In this document: piece after piece, positions 37,830-47,210 of the stretch
Position numbering within the stretch: the first letter of the stretch is position 1
Layout of the letters: each line of letters opens with the position of its first letter
NCBI RefSeq assembly: GCF_000426725.1
Contig: NZ_AUFX01000004.1
Location: forward strand, 434,001 to 498,000
Source of the DNA: Sporocytophaga myxococcoides DSM 11118
GTDB taxonomy: Bacteria > Bacteroidota > Bacteroidia > Cytophagales > Cytophagaceae
DNA: 64,000 bases
Direction: 5' to 3'
The notes under the pieces: model-generated
The model's input: the letters and a program-made list of their open reading frames with translations, nothing else
What the model was told of the DNA's origin: nothing
Databases searched by the model: none
Program-made: the position numbers and the translations under genes

Positions 37830-40175
37830 TTAGTTCCTAGAATTATACCAATTACGCATTACACCCCTAACATATCCATTGTTTAGTACACCTCCTTGTC
37901 CACCCAAATTTCTTAATCTTTCTTGAGAAGTCCCTCCACCATTATGCCTTCTGGCAGTGCATGCGGCAATTACCGCATCAGCATCTAATATGTTATTCAA
38001 ATAGGTTGGGTTTTCGGATATATATTGATCTACTATTTGCTGAGTTTGTGCATTTGTATTATATTCTGTCCTTACACTATTAAAAGTTGACCTTACAACT
38101 AACTTACCAATTGCAAGACCGCTATTATCAGTCATGGCATTTCTGATATTTTGACCAATTGATGAACTTAGAATTGATTTCGTAACAAAACCATTTCTTA
38201 TTTCACCTTGTTGACTTGGTGACTGGGAATAAAGATTCACGTCACTTCTTCTAAGGCCCAATAAATTAGTTATATAATTGAAATAACTACCTGGTGTATT
38301 GGCAGCACCACCTCGACCATATATTTGTGCAGCAGTGTTGATGGTAAGCATCTTTCGTAAGATGTTAACTTCAATCATATTACTGAGATAAACAATATCA
38401 AGACCTGTAACTAAGGAAAAAGCATTCCAATATGTTGTATCTTGAGAAATTCTTTCATTAGTTAGTCTAATTACAGCTCTATTATAAATAGGAGTACTAA
38501 TTGCTTCACTAGTTAATATATTTACAACTCTGTCATAAAGAGTGGCATCAACAGCACCATCATCTTCGTCCAGTACAATATCTTCAATCCTAAAATAAAT
38601 GGATTCCGTGTCTCTAGCGATTCCATTAACTAGAGATAATTCATCACTATCTAACCCATAATAATTCCTTAAAACCGTGTCGCTTATAATATGTGATAAT
38701 GCAGTCGACCCAATAGTTTGTACTTTCCCAAAAGAAGTGGGGGTGTAAGATCCATTTCTTAAGCGAGCAGGAATTTCTCCATTACCATCAGATTCACTAC
38801 GAATTATCGCTGTATATATTCTTTCCTGGTCTGGAGTTAAATCTCCTGTTGGAGCAGTTGCCATAGGATTAAGTGCATTGGGGTTGACATATGTGCCAGA
38901 TCCGTATGTAGGATCGAAGAGAGCAAAAACCGTTCCTACTATTGTTTCCCAGATCGTTGTGTTATTCATCAATCTGTCATTACTATTAGGAGTATTAAGT
39001 TCAATAATACCAGTTGGCACATTCAAAGAAGCATTGGCCTGAAATTCCCTTAAGGCTTCTCGTGTTCTTGGGATACTAGATTGATTAATTGTGGCAGGAG
39101 TGCCAATACTAGAAACCTTTTCCCTCACATAATGCTCCGGCTTTAAGAACCCAAGTTCATGAAGTCTATCTTGGATAACTCTAACATCTGCCCTATTATT
39201 CTGAGGCACGGTCCCTCTTCTTGTGCTTCCTACAGAGTCTTGAATAAAGATCCCTTTGCTATTCGGTAATAAAGGATTTGACAAAATTCTAAGAGCACTG
39301 GACCTTGGCGCAATTATCCCTGCAGCCAAAGAGGTAAATCCTCTTATAATCTTAAATTCTTTAAGAGCTACAATCGTTTTAGGAATTTGAGATACATTAA
39401 TAGTTGAAGTTCCTGTTACAGACACAAGTTCGTTATTAAAATCGGAAGTTGAAAGATAGCCCAACTCATTTAACCTTGTCTGAACTGCTGCTACATCTGT
39501 ATTTTTATTTCCAGCAGGATTATTAGTAATTTCTCCAACTTCATTTTCAAGATTGATTAAACTTGGCCTGAATCGAGGTGGCTTATTAAGAACCTCTAAC
39601 TCAGGACTATTCGGTCTGATTCTATTGAAACTCCCCATTACCATTTTAAAATTAAAATCTTTTATAGCATTGGTCAATGTATCCATGTTGTTTGGACTAT
39701 CTAAAGGCAAGAAACCAAGGACTCTTAATCTATTTCTTACTAATTCAACGTCTGTCAGATTATTTGTAGCATTGGTGATATTCGGTATTACCCCACCGAC
39801 ATCTCCTGACAAAGCTATATGAGATATTTCGCCACGTCTCGGACGATTCATATTTAAAAATTTCAGCTCTGTTGATTTGGGACGAATTTGAACAAGGCGT
39901 ATTCCTAATGCCATGCGGGTAAAATCAGAAATCGCACCAATTGTTTGCTCTAAACTTGTATCTGCTATTTGTGTAATTACTCCAGTGCCAGGATACTCTT
40001 GACCTAATTCGTTCTGGCTTAAAAAGCCCAGATTAATTAACCTATTTTGTAAGGCTCTTACATCATTAGCATTGTTAACACCATCGAGTCCAACAGTATT
40101 ACTTAAGACGCAAGGACCATCGACAAGAACATTTTGGAAAACCTGAAGAGCCTCTGTTGTATTAAAGATTGCCAT
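37830..40175 (-). CDS. peptidoglycan-binding repeat protein with lysozyme-like C-terminus
   Basis: 781 residues, no signal peptide. Four imperfect peptidoglycan-binding repeats lie at about 30-115, 130-205, 225-300 and 325-395, each with the pattern D-V-x-x-[LV]-Q-x-R-L-x-x-L-G-[FY]-L (DVRALQNRLINLGFL, DVAAVQTRLNELGYL, DVRVIQDRLHELGFL). The C-terminal 340 residues are helical with YTAIIRSESDGNGE and TSFGKVQTIG, which recall lytic transglycosylase/lysozyme active-site regions. Catalysis is uncertain. It overlaps the preceding 653-residue gene by 14 bases, indicating coupled translation. A muralytic role for release or delivery fits the context. Confidence 0.7.
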   Translation of the reverse strand: MAIFNTTEALQVFQNVLVDGPCVLSNTVGLDGVNNANDVRALQNRLINLGFLSQNELGQEYPGTGVITQIADTSLEQTIGAISDFTRMALGIRLVQIRPKSTELKFLNMNRPRRGEISHIALSGDVGGVIPNITNATNNLTDVELVRNRLRVLGFLPLDSPNNMDTLTNAIKDFNFKMVMGSFNRIRPNSPELEVLNKPPRFRPSLINLENEVGEITNNPAGNKNTDVAAVQTRLNELGYLSTSDFNNELVSVTGTSTINVSQIPKTIVALKEFKIIRGFTSLAAGIIAPRSSALRILSNPLLPNSKGIFIQDSVGSTRRGTVPQNNRADVRVIQDRLHELGFLKPEHYVREKVSSIGTPATINQSSIPRTREALREFQANASLNVPTGIIELNTPNSNDRLMNNTTIWETIVGTVFALFDPTYGSGTYVNPNALNPMATAPTGDLTPDQERIYTAIIRSESDGNGEIPARLRNGSYTPTSFGKVQTIGSTALSHIISDTVLRNYYGLDSDELSLVNGIARDTESIYFRIEDIVLDEDDGAVDATLYDRVVNILTSEAISTPIYNRAVIRLTNERISQDTTYWNAFSLVTGLDIVYLSNMIEVNILRKMLTINTAAQIYGRGGAANTPGSYFNYITNLLGLRRSDVNLYSQSPSQQGEIRNGFVTKSILSSSIGQNIRNAMTDNSGLAIGKLVVRSTFNSVRTEYNTNAQTQQIVDQYISENPTYLNNILDADAVIAACTARRHNGGGTSQERLRNLGGQGGVLNNGYVRGVMRNWYNSRN

Positions 40176-42123
40176 GTGAAAAAATTTTTATACCTGTAGA
40201 AAATTCATTTATTAAAATTTGCTGACTCTGTTCGATATAACCTCGTAAAGCAAGTTCAGCTACCGTGTAGCTTATGCCGTTATTATCCGTTTCATTAGCT
40301 TTATTAATTAGCCCTAGGTAAACTCTGTATTTAGGGATAAATCCAGTGACAATATTATTTAAAGAATTCCACTGAGAAGTCGTTAGTATAATAGAAAAAT
40401 ATTCTGAACTATCACAGCTTGAAAAATCCTCTGAGAAATCTGTCTCAAGAGTCAAATATCCAGCAGATAAAGTTTGATCCGCTAAATTTAAAGGTGTCTT
40501 AAATAATCTAACCCCCTTTATAGAATCTACAATACTTTCTAAAAACGCCTTAGACGTTTTATAAGCAATACTTTTTTGAGGAAACCTTTTATGCTCCTTT
40601 TCCTCAGTATTTCGCACATTGGAAGCAGAATAGAATAATTCAACAGCCTGGTCATATTTTGCAATACCTATACTGGCTGCGAAATCCTTTTTCAAATTTT
40701 GCCTAAAATCTATATAAACCTCATCATCATAAATCTTTGATTTCAGATTAGAATCACCTGCAAAAGGAATTACAAGACTAAATGGTGAAATAATATTATC
40801 AAGGTAATTTTGTGATCGTAATACGGTGCCTGAAGAAGCAGGATTATGACTTGGATCAAACCTCTTGTTATACTTCAATTTTATATAGCATGATACAGAA
40901 GTCGTTGCCCCCCCATCCCTATTAAGAGTTGTTAACGAAAATTCATTTGTGTGACCTGAAGTAACCGTCAGATCATAAAATCTACCTTTCCCCTTTGGCT
41001 CTTTAGGATATGTTTGGCTTGGATAACCACTGCATACATACATTAAGGGAAGGGTATTATCACCACCTCCATCTGGCATTTGAATTCTTATCAAATTTCT
41101 TTTTAAAGTATTGCCCACAGGGAAATCAGAATTTTCAAGAATCAATATTGGCCACCCATTTCTATAATAGTTGATAGACGAAGGAGTTGAAGATACATCG
41201 AAAGCAGCATTAATTGTTGTACCATAATTCTTAAAATAATTGAATGAATGATTAAATTCATTTCTTATATCAAGATAGATCCTATTCTTATTGTTAAACT
41301 TCGCAAGTATAGTATCATAAACTTCGTTTCCTCTTAATCTGTCACTATTATCAGAAGTGGACCTTTTCACTCTAATCTGAGAATGACTAAAACAACCAAA
41401 AAACGCACAAGGGTCAATGTAATTTAAAATCTCCTCTTTGTCATGCCAGTGCTCAAACATCTGAGCCTGCGTTGGACTAACTGGAAGTGTATTTACTTCG
41501 ATGATATTTTTGTTTGCTCTCGCAACACTTAATTTCGGATCAAAACCAATAGACTCTGTTAAGATTTCAATACCAAAAGATGATGCATTAAATTTTCCAA
41601 TTTTCCATCCGGACTTTACAACCGGGAATTGATTGGCAACATTGTCTCTATAGAAGATATCATCGATTGAACCACTGTCAGGGAAAGCTGGAGCTTTTAA
41701 ATCTATTCCTAAAGCCTCTTTAGGAGGATTTTCGGAAGTCCCAGTGCTAGCATTTTTTGCTGTTTGAGATTCCCAGATGCTTTTGGTTAAATCATTGCTC
41801 GTTGAAACTGCAATTTCGTTTCCATTGAATAAACTATCTTTCTTAATACCTCTGTAAATGATAAATTTAATTTTAGAAAAAGCGAAAGGCGGTTGGCTTA
41901 GAGGCTTAAGAATAAGATTTACCAAGTTCGCATTTGAACCATCTTCCTGTACACAAACAACTCCATCAGAGATTGCATAAGCATTTGAATCTGAACTGGA
42001 GCTATGTATACTTGTTACCTGGTACTTATCTTTCCCTCCCGAAGACCCTGCAGGGCCAAATGCACCAATCTGTGCCTGGCTGCTTAAAAGATCTATATCA
42101 GTAAAAAAATAAAAATTAGCCAT
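40162..42123 (-). CDS. uncharacterised 653-residue protein of the accessory cluster
   Basis: I do not recognise this family. 653 residues, no signal peptide, no transmembrane segment, mixed alpha/beta. Notable stretches are a glycine/serine-rich N-terminus (GAFGPAGSSGGKDKYQV), a Cys/His patch (YIDPCAFFGCFSHSQ near 235-250), and aromatic-rich segments around 270-330. It overlaps the start of the peptidoglycan-binding gene by 14 bases and follows the second GT25 gene by 38 bases, so it belongs to the same transcription unit. Co-function with the 781-residue protein is likely from the overlap. Confidence 0.6.
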   Translation of the reverse strand: MANFYFFTDIDLLSSQAQIGAFGPAGSSGGKDKYQVTSIHSSSSDSNAYAISDGVVCVQEDGSNANLVNLILKPLSQPPFAFSKIKFIIYRGIKKDSLFNGNEIAVSTSNDLTKSIWESQTAKNASTGTSENPPKEALGIDLKAPAFPDSGSIDDIFYRDNVANQFPVVKSGWKIGKFNASSFGIEILTESIGFDPKLSVARANKNIIEVNTLPVSPTQAQMFEHWHDKEEILNYIDPCAFFGCFSHSQIRVKRSTSDNSDRLRGNEVYDTILAKFNNKNRIYLDIRNEFNHSFNYFKNYGTTINAAFDVSSTPSSINYYRNGWPILILENSDFPVGNTLKRNLIRIQMPDGGGDNTLPLMYVCSGYPSQTYPKEPKGKGRFYDLTVTSGHTNEFSLTTLNRDGGATTSVSCYIKLKYNKRFDPSHNPASSGTVLRSQNYLDNIISPFSLVIPFAGDSNLKSKIYDDEVYIDFRQNLKKDFAASIGIAKYDQAVELFYSASNVRNTEEKEHKRFPQKSIAYKTSKAFLESIVDSIKGVRLFKTPLNLADQTLSAGYLTLETDFSEDFSSCDSSEYFSIILTTSQWNSLNNIVTGFIPKYRVYLGLINKANETDNNGISYTVAELALRGYIEQSQQILINEFSTGIKIFSHGNL

Positions 42124-42161
42124 TTTAAAAATTATATTTAAATTATAAATATTGAATATTA

Positions 42162-42794
42162 CTACCTCAAAAAACTATAATCTACTTTTCTCTCTGCAAT
42201 ATCAGAATAGGATGGACGCTGGTAGGCCATATTCGGAAAAAAGCAATAGGTCTTTCCTCTCGGCTGAATAATATCCATCGTTATGTGATCTATAGGCATG
42301 TCCATCTTTTCAAGCTGTTCGAGATAAAAATCATAACAAGTCTCTTTGATTGCATAGCAGTGAAGACAACTTGATTTTTGAACTCTATAAATATGAAAAT
42401 TGATCTTCATAAGATGTTCAAGATGTGCTCCCCCCATTAGGATCATCTCCCAATCGGAAGGTATAGTATGGAAATTATCTGCGAGACGTTTTGATAAACC
42501 ATTATTAAATTCAACATCATCTTCCAGTATCAGAATTGACTTATATCCCTTTAGCTTTGCATCTTGAATAATCTTAGCGGTTGTCATCGAAAGACCCATG
42601 CTACCAGAGTTCCATGCATACTCAGGTATACCATGTGGATTGATAAATTTATCCAAATGATCTTTACCATAAACTGCTGTTATAATTTCCGGCTCAAAAT
42701 CAAAATTTTTGCACTCTGATAATGCTCTATCTAACCTATCCTTTCTGTGCTTTAGGTTGATGAGATAAGTATGATCGAAATAGTTTTGAAACAT
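42162..42794 (-). CDS. GT25-type glycosyltransferase, fibre-associated copy 2
   Basis: About 210 residues from the ATG at 42794, chosen because it aligns with the paralogue at 22.5-23.1 kb; the frame also opens 63 bases earlier but would overlap the preceding gene. Motifs: FDHTYLINLKHRKDRLD at the N-terminus, SILILEDDVEFN near residue 90, and AYQRPSYSDIAERKVDYSFL at the end. It lies 14 bases after the 579-residue fibre gene, repeating the fibre-then-GT25 order seen at the other end of the cluster. Probably glycosylates a protein or surface glycan; substrate not known. Confidence 0.85.
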   Translation of the reverse strand: MFQNYFDHTYLINLKHRKDRLDRALSECKNFDFEPEIITAVYGKDHLDKFINPHGIPEYAWNSGSMGLSMTTAKIIQDAKLKGYKSILILEDDVEFNNGLSKRLADNFHTIPSDWEMILMGGAHLEHLMKINFHIYRVQKSSCLHCYAIKETCYDFYLEQLEKMDMPIDHITMDIIQPRGKTYCFFPNMAYQRPSYSDIAERKVDYSFLR

Positions 42795-42808
42795 ATTAAT
42801 GTTAGATT

Positions 42809-44476
42809 TTAAGAGAAAGTCACTAAACTTGCCACGCCCGCAGAACTTATGGACCAATACTTTAGCTGACCGTCTGGTTGAATCAAATTAACTGTCCGAC
42901 CTGAATAATTAGATGTTATTGTCATTGACGTAATAGTAGGTATCTCAAGTCTGAACGAAGTGAGGACAACAGCACTAAAGTCTTTATTCTTTACTCCAGG
43001 AGCTAGATAAATATCCTCGCTATTCGCTCTAAACTGATTTCCTTCACAGCCCACATCTAAAATTATTCTGTTCCCTCGGATTTTGTTAGATTTACACAGT
43101 GCACCTAAAGTGTTCGAGCTAAATGCTCCGTAAGAAGAATATCCTGATCCAGCATCCAAAAATTCATTATTCGCACAACCATTTCCCAAAGTATTATTAT
43201 TTGCGCCTGAACCTATAACATTGTTAAAGCAGCTATTATGCAAAAAATTATAACCACTTCCATGAAACGAGTTCCATTTACATTCGTTCAACAACGTATT
43301 CGCAGTAGAACTAAACATAAAATTACCAGCGCAAGAGTTTCCAAAATTATTATTGTAAGAACCTCTTAAAACATTATACGAACATGATGTCCCGAAAGAA
43401 TTTCCTAAAGAGGACTCCAGGTATAACGCCGAATTCCATGGACCAACGATATTATTATTAGAACCATTGAGTGAAATATCTGAACAGTTATCACCAATTA
43501 CATTCGAATAAGATGTATCTATCCTAATGTTTTTACAACCATGCCCGATTTCAAAGTTATAGCAACTACCTGCAAACGTCATATCAGAAGAACCTTCACC
43601 TATAGTAATATTTTTAGAGCCCTCTTTAAACACAATATTATTGTATTTCCCATTCACATCTCTACCGATTGAAATATTTTCACAGCTCCCATTAAAGGTC
43701 TCAAAATAATTAACCAAAGTATCACCAACTGCATTGATCAATTTTCCAAAAACAAACAACAATCTTTCCGATGCAAAATCCAAAAAACTATTAAACATCA
43801 GTCTCGTCCAATAGATCTCGTTATTGATTGAAATCACCTGAGCTGCGTTGTGAGCTCTCCTACATAAATAAAATTGGTTACTATCCAAAACAATATCATT
43901 CAAGTTATAGTTTTTGGAAGAACTCCAGACTAAATCTGGGTTGACAGCTGCAGTAATACTTCTCCACCTTCTAAACCTTACATTTCTGAAATCATACCAT
44001 GTTTCAAGATTACGTTTAGTATCTTTTCTATATGTAATTTTTCCATCTCTGTCTGTAGTGCCATCTTCGCATTTGGAGGCTTGGGCACTCAAAATGTCTA
44101 TGTGAATTATATCCTCGGGAAAATATACAGAATATGCTGATGGTGACAACTTATTCTCTGATATAGCAATCACAATTAGTCTTTCCGGAGCTTCTGTTCT
44201 AATTTCTCCATAAGACACACCTTCTACTCCTGTGTTAGGGACAATATACTTCGTTTGAAAATCAAACGCATAAACAGTCCCCGGCTTTAACTGACTATTC
44301 GCAACCATAGTCCGAAGATCTGCCACCGTCGTATCAATCTTCCCTGCATACTGAGGCAGCTGATCAAGACGAACTTTTCTGGTGACCTTTGAATTAGTGC
44401 CCTGAACTATAGGAAGAACATCACTTCCATTTACTGAAGTAACCTGATCCAGAGCGGAAATTTTAGAATTTGCCAT
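42809..44476 (-). CDS. fibre-like beta-solenoid protein, short paralogue
   Basis: About 555 residues from the ATG at 44476. That start is preferred because MANSKISALDQVTSVNG followed by DVLPIVQGTNSKVTRKV is the classic N-terminus of phage tail-fibre-like proteins; the longer frame adds an unrelated hydrophobic stretch. Residues about 140-180 carry the shared module CEDGTTDRDGKITYRKD / NLETWYDFRNVRFRRW. Residues about 250-500 are 8-9-residue repeats (NNIVGPWN, NNNFGNSCAGN, NNTLGNGCANN) forming a probable beta-solenoid. It stops where the 891-residue paralogue continues into an extra domain. A receptor-binding or fibre role is inferred. Confidence 0.75.
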   Translation of the reverse strand: MANSKISALDQVTSVNGSDVLPIVQGTNSKVTRKVRLDQLPQYAGKIDTTVADLRTMVANSQLKPGTVYAFDFQTKYIVPNTGVEGVSYGEIRTEAPERLIVIAISENKLSPSAYSVYFPEDIIHIDILSAQASKCEDGTTDRDGKITYRKDTKRNLETWYDFRNVRFRRWRSITAAVNPDLVWSSSKNYNLNDIVLDSNQFYLCRRAHNAAQVISINNEIYWTRLMFNSFLDFASERLLFVFGKLINAVGDTLVNYFETFNGSCENISIGRDVNGKYNNIVFKEGSKNITIGEGSSDMTFAGSCYNFEIGHGCKNIRIDTSYSNVIGDNCSDISLNGSNNNIVGPWNSALYLESSLGNSFGTSCSYNVLRGSYNNNFGNSCAGNFMFSSTANTLLNECKWNSFHGSGYNFLHNSCFNNVIGSGANNNTLGNGCANNEFLDAGSGYSSYGAFSSNTLGALCKSNKIRGNRIILDVGCEGNQFRANSEDIYLAPGVKNKDFSAVVLTSFRLEIPTITSMTITSNYSGRTVNLIQPDGQLKYWSISSAGVASLVTFS

Positions 44477-44787
44477 AATTAAAATTTTTTTAAAAGTTTT
44501 TATTAAAAATCGATATGAAAAAAGAAACTCATCTATGAACAATAGCATCTTGCATTGCCATCATCTTCTTCTGAAAAGAAAGTTTCTTATTGAATATAAC
44601 TACTAAACACAGATCTCATTATCACGCTTGCTCTATTAATAATAACTCAAACATAGAAGCTATTGTCGCAATTCATTTGCGAAGCAAGAAACAAAGTGAT
44701 AATTATAATATGATTTTAAACTATCCATCAATAATCAACTGATATACATCTTTCTTTAGATAGTATTAACTACAGGTATTGCAAGGC

Positions 44788-45342
44788 TTATCGTATGACT
44801 ATCAAACTCGTAAACAAAAGCCCTCCAATAACAAAACCTCCAGCACCCCAAAGAATCTTTGAACCAATACTTTTCCACTTCTCAGCTTTGATCGTTTGTC
44901 TGGCTTCATTTAAATCTTTCTTCATTGACTCCATGTTCTTCAACAACTTATCATTGTCATTACTTAATACATCAAGCTTAACTTTTGTATCTCTTTCATA
45001 GCCTTTGATAAAAGTTGTTACTGACTTCATGTTTGTATACATAGAATCAACATTGCTCTGAATCACAGATAAGTCGAAAGACAAACCATTGAGAGAGCCT
45101 GATAGATTTTTTACTTTATTAAGGTCGTTTGCACATCTCACAAATTCTATAAGTCCCGTTTTATTTATAATATAAAGCGTATCATACTCGAACCTCAGCG
45201 TCTTATTCTTTATACCAATCAAGGTATCAACATCAACCAAACCATTATCGGACTTTTCTCTGATTATGATATCCTGTGATGGCTGCCCTAACAATACTGA
45301 ATATATTCCGCAAAAAGTCAGTGTAAAAATTATTGCCTTCAT
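44788..45342 (-). CDS. coiled-coil membrane protein, spanin-like partner
   Basis: 184 residues. N-terminal signal peptide (MKAIIFTLTFCGIYSVLLGQ), an extracytoplasmic domain with heptad-like helices at about 75-155, and a C-terminal hydrophobic segment (ILWGAGGFVIGGLLFTSLIVI, last 21 residues or so). It lies 2 bases after the 115-residue membrane coiled-coil gene. The pair resembles phage spanins in topology and size, though no lipobox is present and no family match is recognised. A membrane tether of another kind is equally possible. Confidence 0.55.
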   Translation of the reverse strand: MKAIIFTLTFCGIYSVLLGQPSQDIIIREKSDNGLVDVDTLIGIKNKTLRFEYDTLYIINKTGLIEFVRCANDLNKVKNLSGSLNGLSFDLSVIQSNVDSMYTNMKSVTTFIKGYERDTKVKLDVLSNDNDKLLKNMESMKKDLNEARQTIKAEKWKSIGSKILWGAGGFVIGGLLFTSLIVIR

Positions 45343-45344
45343 AA

Positions 45345-45692
45345 CTAGTGAATTTGAATTGACCTGATACCATCAACGGTTCTTCTTATTTCGTTAATTG
45401 TTTTATTTGCATTGTTAAAATTCGCGTCAAGATTTTTTTTAATAACAGTATTCATTGAGTCTACCTCGTTCACTTTCAACACCAATGCTTTACTTTCTTT
45501 TTTAAGATCTTCAATTGTCACTCTTTGTGCTTCAATAATGTCTCTTGAGGCTCTCACTTCATTTAATACATGAGTCAATATTTCTCTTGACTCTCTAAGA
45601 TTGCTTGATTGCTTTAAAAGGAAAAAGCCCTGGATACATATCAATGCTACTGCAGCACATAAGACATATAGAATTATATTTCTATTCTCCAT
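45345..45692 (-). CDS. single-pass coiled-coil membrane protein, i-spanin-like
   Basis: 115 residues. One transmembrane helix near the N-terminus (IILYVLCAAVALICIQGFFLL, residues 6-26), then about 85 residues of uninterrupted predicted coiled coil (ESREILTHVLNEVRASRDI, VNEVDSMNTVIKKNLDANF). This is the topology of an inner-membrane spanin (Rz-like). It lies just downstream of the IS110 insertion and upstream of the 184-residue partner. No sequence family is recognised, so the role rests on size, topology and nearby lysis genes. Confidence 0.55.
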   Translation of the reverse strand: MENRNIILYVLCAAVALICIQGFFLLKQSSNLRESREILTHVLNEVRASRDIIEAQRVTIEDLKKESKALVLKVNEVDSMNTVIKKNLDANFNNANKTINEIRRTVDGIRSIQIH

Positions 45693-46000
45693 AATTATAA
45701 ACTAATGAACGACTTTGTAAACACAACAACCAATGGCTTTGTCATCCTGAGTCCTGCGAAGGATCTGATATCAAAAGATAATTTGCAATTTCAATTGACA
45801 ACTTAACAGATAGTCAAATTTCATTCTTTGGGAAAGCCCAGATGTTTCGCAAGCTCAACATGAACTGTGTTCATTTCAAAATTTCCCTTAATATTTTGCA
45901 GAATAATATTTTGTTGTTTTTCTATTAATCAAAATATTGTCAACCTTCCGCCCTGAATTAAAGGTTTACATTTTTTAAAGTAGCACACAGCGGTTGGAGC

Positions 46001-46079
46001 TTTTGTCAGAACAATTGAACAGATCACAACTTCTTTAAATCTTCACATCTATGTTAGTTGTTCAATTGTTCTGGCAAAA
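46001..46079. repeat. 20-bp inverted repeat at the 3' end of the IS110 transposase
   Basis: TTTTGTCAGAACAATTGAAC at 46001-46020 pairs with 46060-46079 at 19 of 20 positions around a 39-base loop. The right arm encodes the last codons of the transposase. It may be a transcript-ending or recombination-related structure. Confidence 0.7.
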
Positions 46080-47031
46080 GTAGGTTTGTAATCATGCTGA
46101 TATTCAATCCCACTTTTGGCTATTGCAAATGCTTGTTTTATAAGCTTATTTACTACTGCTATCATTGCTACTTTGAAAGGCTTCCCCTTCTCTCTGAGTC
46201 GTCCATATAATTCTCTACATGCCTTGTTACATCTAATTGCTGACCAACCAGCCATATACAATATTTTGCGGACTTGGGACATTCCTAATTTGCAAATACG
46301 TCCTCGACCTTTTACAGATGTCCCTGACTCAAATATTCTTGGTGCGACTCCATAATAAGAGATAACCTGTTTATAATTATCAAAATCACGAAACCCATTA
46401 GTCGTAATGATAAATAAACTTGCAGTTCTAGGACCTATTCCTGGGATAGATTGTAGATTGTGAACCAATTCTCTGTTTTCCTTATCCAGAAGATCTTTTA
46501 TCTCTTTTTCCTTCCTGGCTATCTTCTCATCATAGTCTGCTATTTCTTCTTCAAGCTCTTTCTCCAATTCTTTGTTGAGTATTCCTGTATGTCTGAATGA
46601 ATGAAGTTGATTAGTTACCATCGTTCTTCGCTTTTTTAATCCCTCAAGGTAGGTTTCTAATTGTTGTGTCATTAGAATTATCTCTGAAGTAGGTTCCCAA
46701 AGCTGGGGTGTTTCTGACTCCCCATAACGAGCTATCATCATTGCATCCTTCTTATCGGTTTTCGCCCTGACGAGCTTCATCTGACAATATCTTTTTATAA
46801 CCAGAGGATTTACTACAGATACAGAAACTCCTCTTTCTTTAAGAAAATATGCCAAGGCATGTAATAAGGCCCAGAGGCTTCCATAACTACAAGACGGCTT
46901 GATTTTGCCAATTCATAAATTCTCATAAATCCAGTCGGATTATTTAAGAAACTTCCCAAAGATTTAGCCTTGCCTCCTTCAGATTTGCCAACGTCTAGTG
47001 TTGCTTTTGAACAATCGATTCCTATAACCAT
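46049..47031 (-). pseudogene. IS110-family transposase, frameshifted
   Basis: Two frames together make one DEDD/RuvC-type transposase. The N-terminal part (47031-46813) starts MVIGIDCSKATLDVGKSEGG. The C-terminal part (46855-46049) holds the Transposase_20 helix-hairpin region LVHNLQSIPGIGPRTASLF and SYYGVAPRIFESG. Around 46850 the first frame reads YYMPWHIFLKKEE and the second AYFLKERGVSVSVV, so a single-base change is enough to explain the break. The original length would be about 325 residues. A programmed frameshift is unusual for IS110, so decay is more likely. Confidence 0.85.
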
Positions 47032-47210
47032 TTTATATCAAATTTTTTCAAGCACATCTTATGTTTAACTTATCTATCGTATAAACAGGTTCTAGACCTA
47101 GTGAACTGTCCAAGTTTTAATAAGAAGTGAAGGGGGCTTGCATGCTGAAGAGTCTTATTTGACTAATGACAAAACTTAGCCTTTATCCTTCACTTTTGCT
47201 TGTAGCTTGC
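47032..47210 (-). ncRNA. candidate bridge-RNA region of the IS110 element
   Basis: Non-coding stretch upstream of the transposase start, about 180 bases, the position and size of bridge RNAs described for IS110-group elements such as IS621. A perfect 9-bp stem (AAGTGAAGG at 47125-47133 with CCTTCACTT at 47187-47195) encloses 53 bases with further small pairings. No covariance check could be made. Confidence 0.35.
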
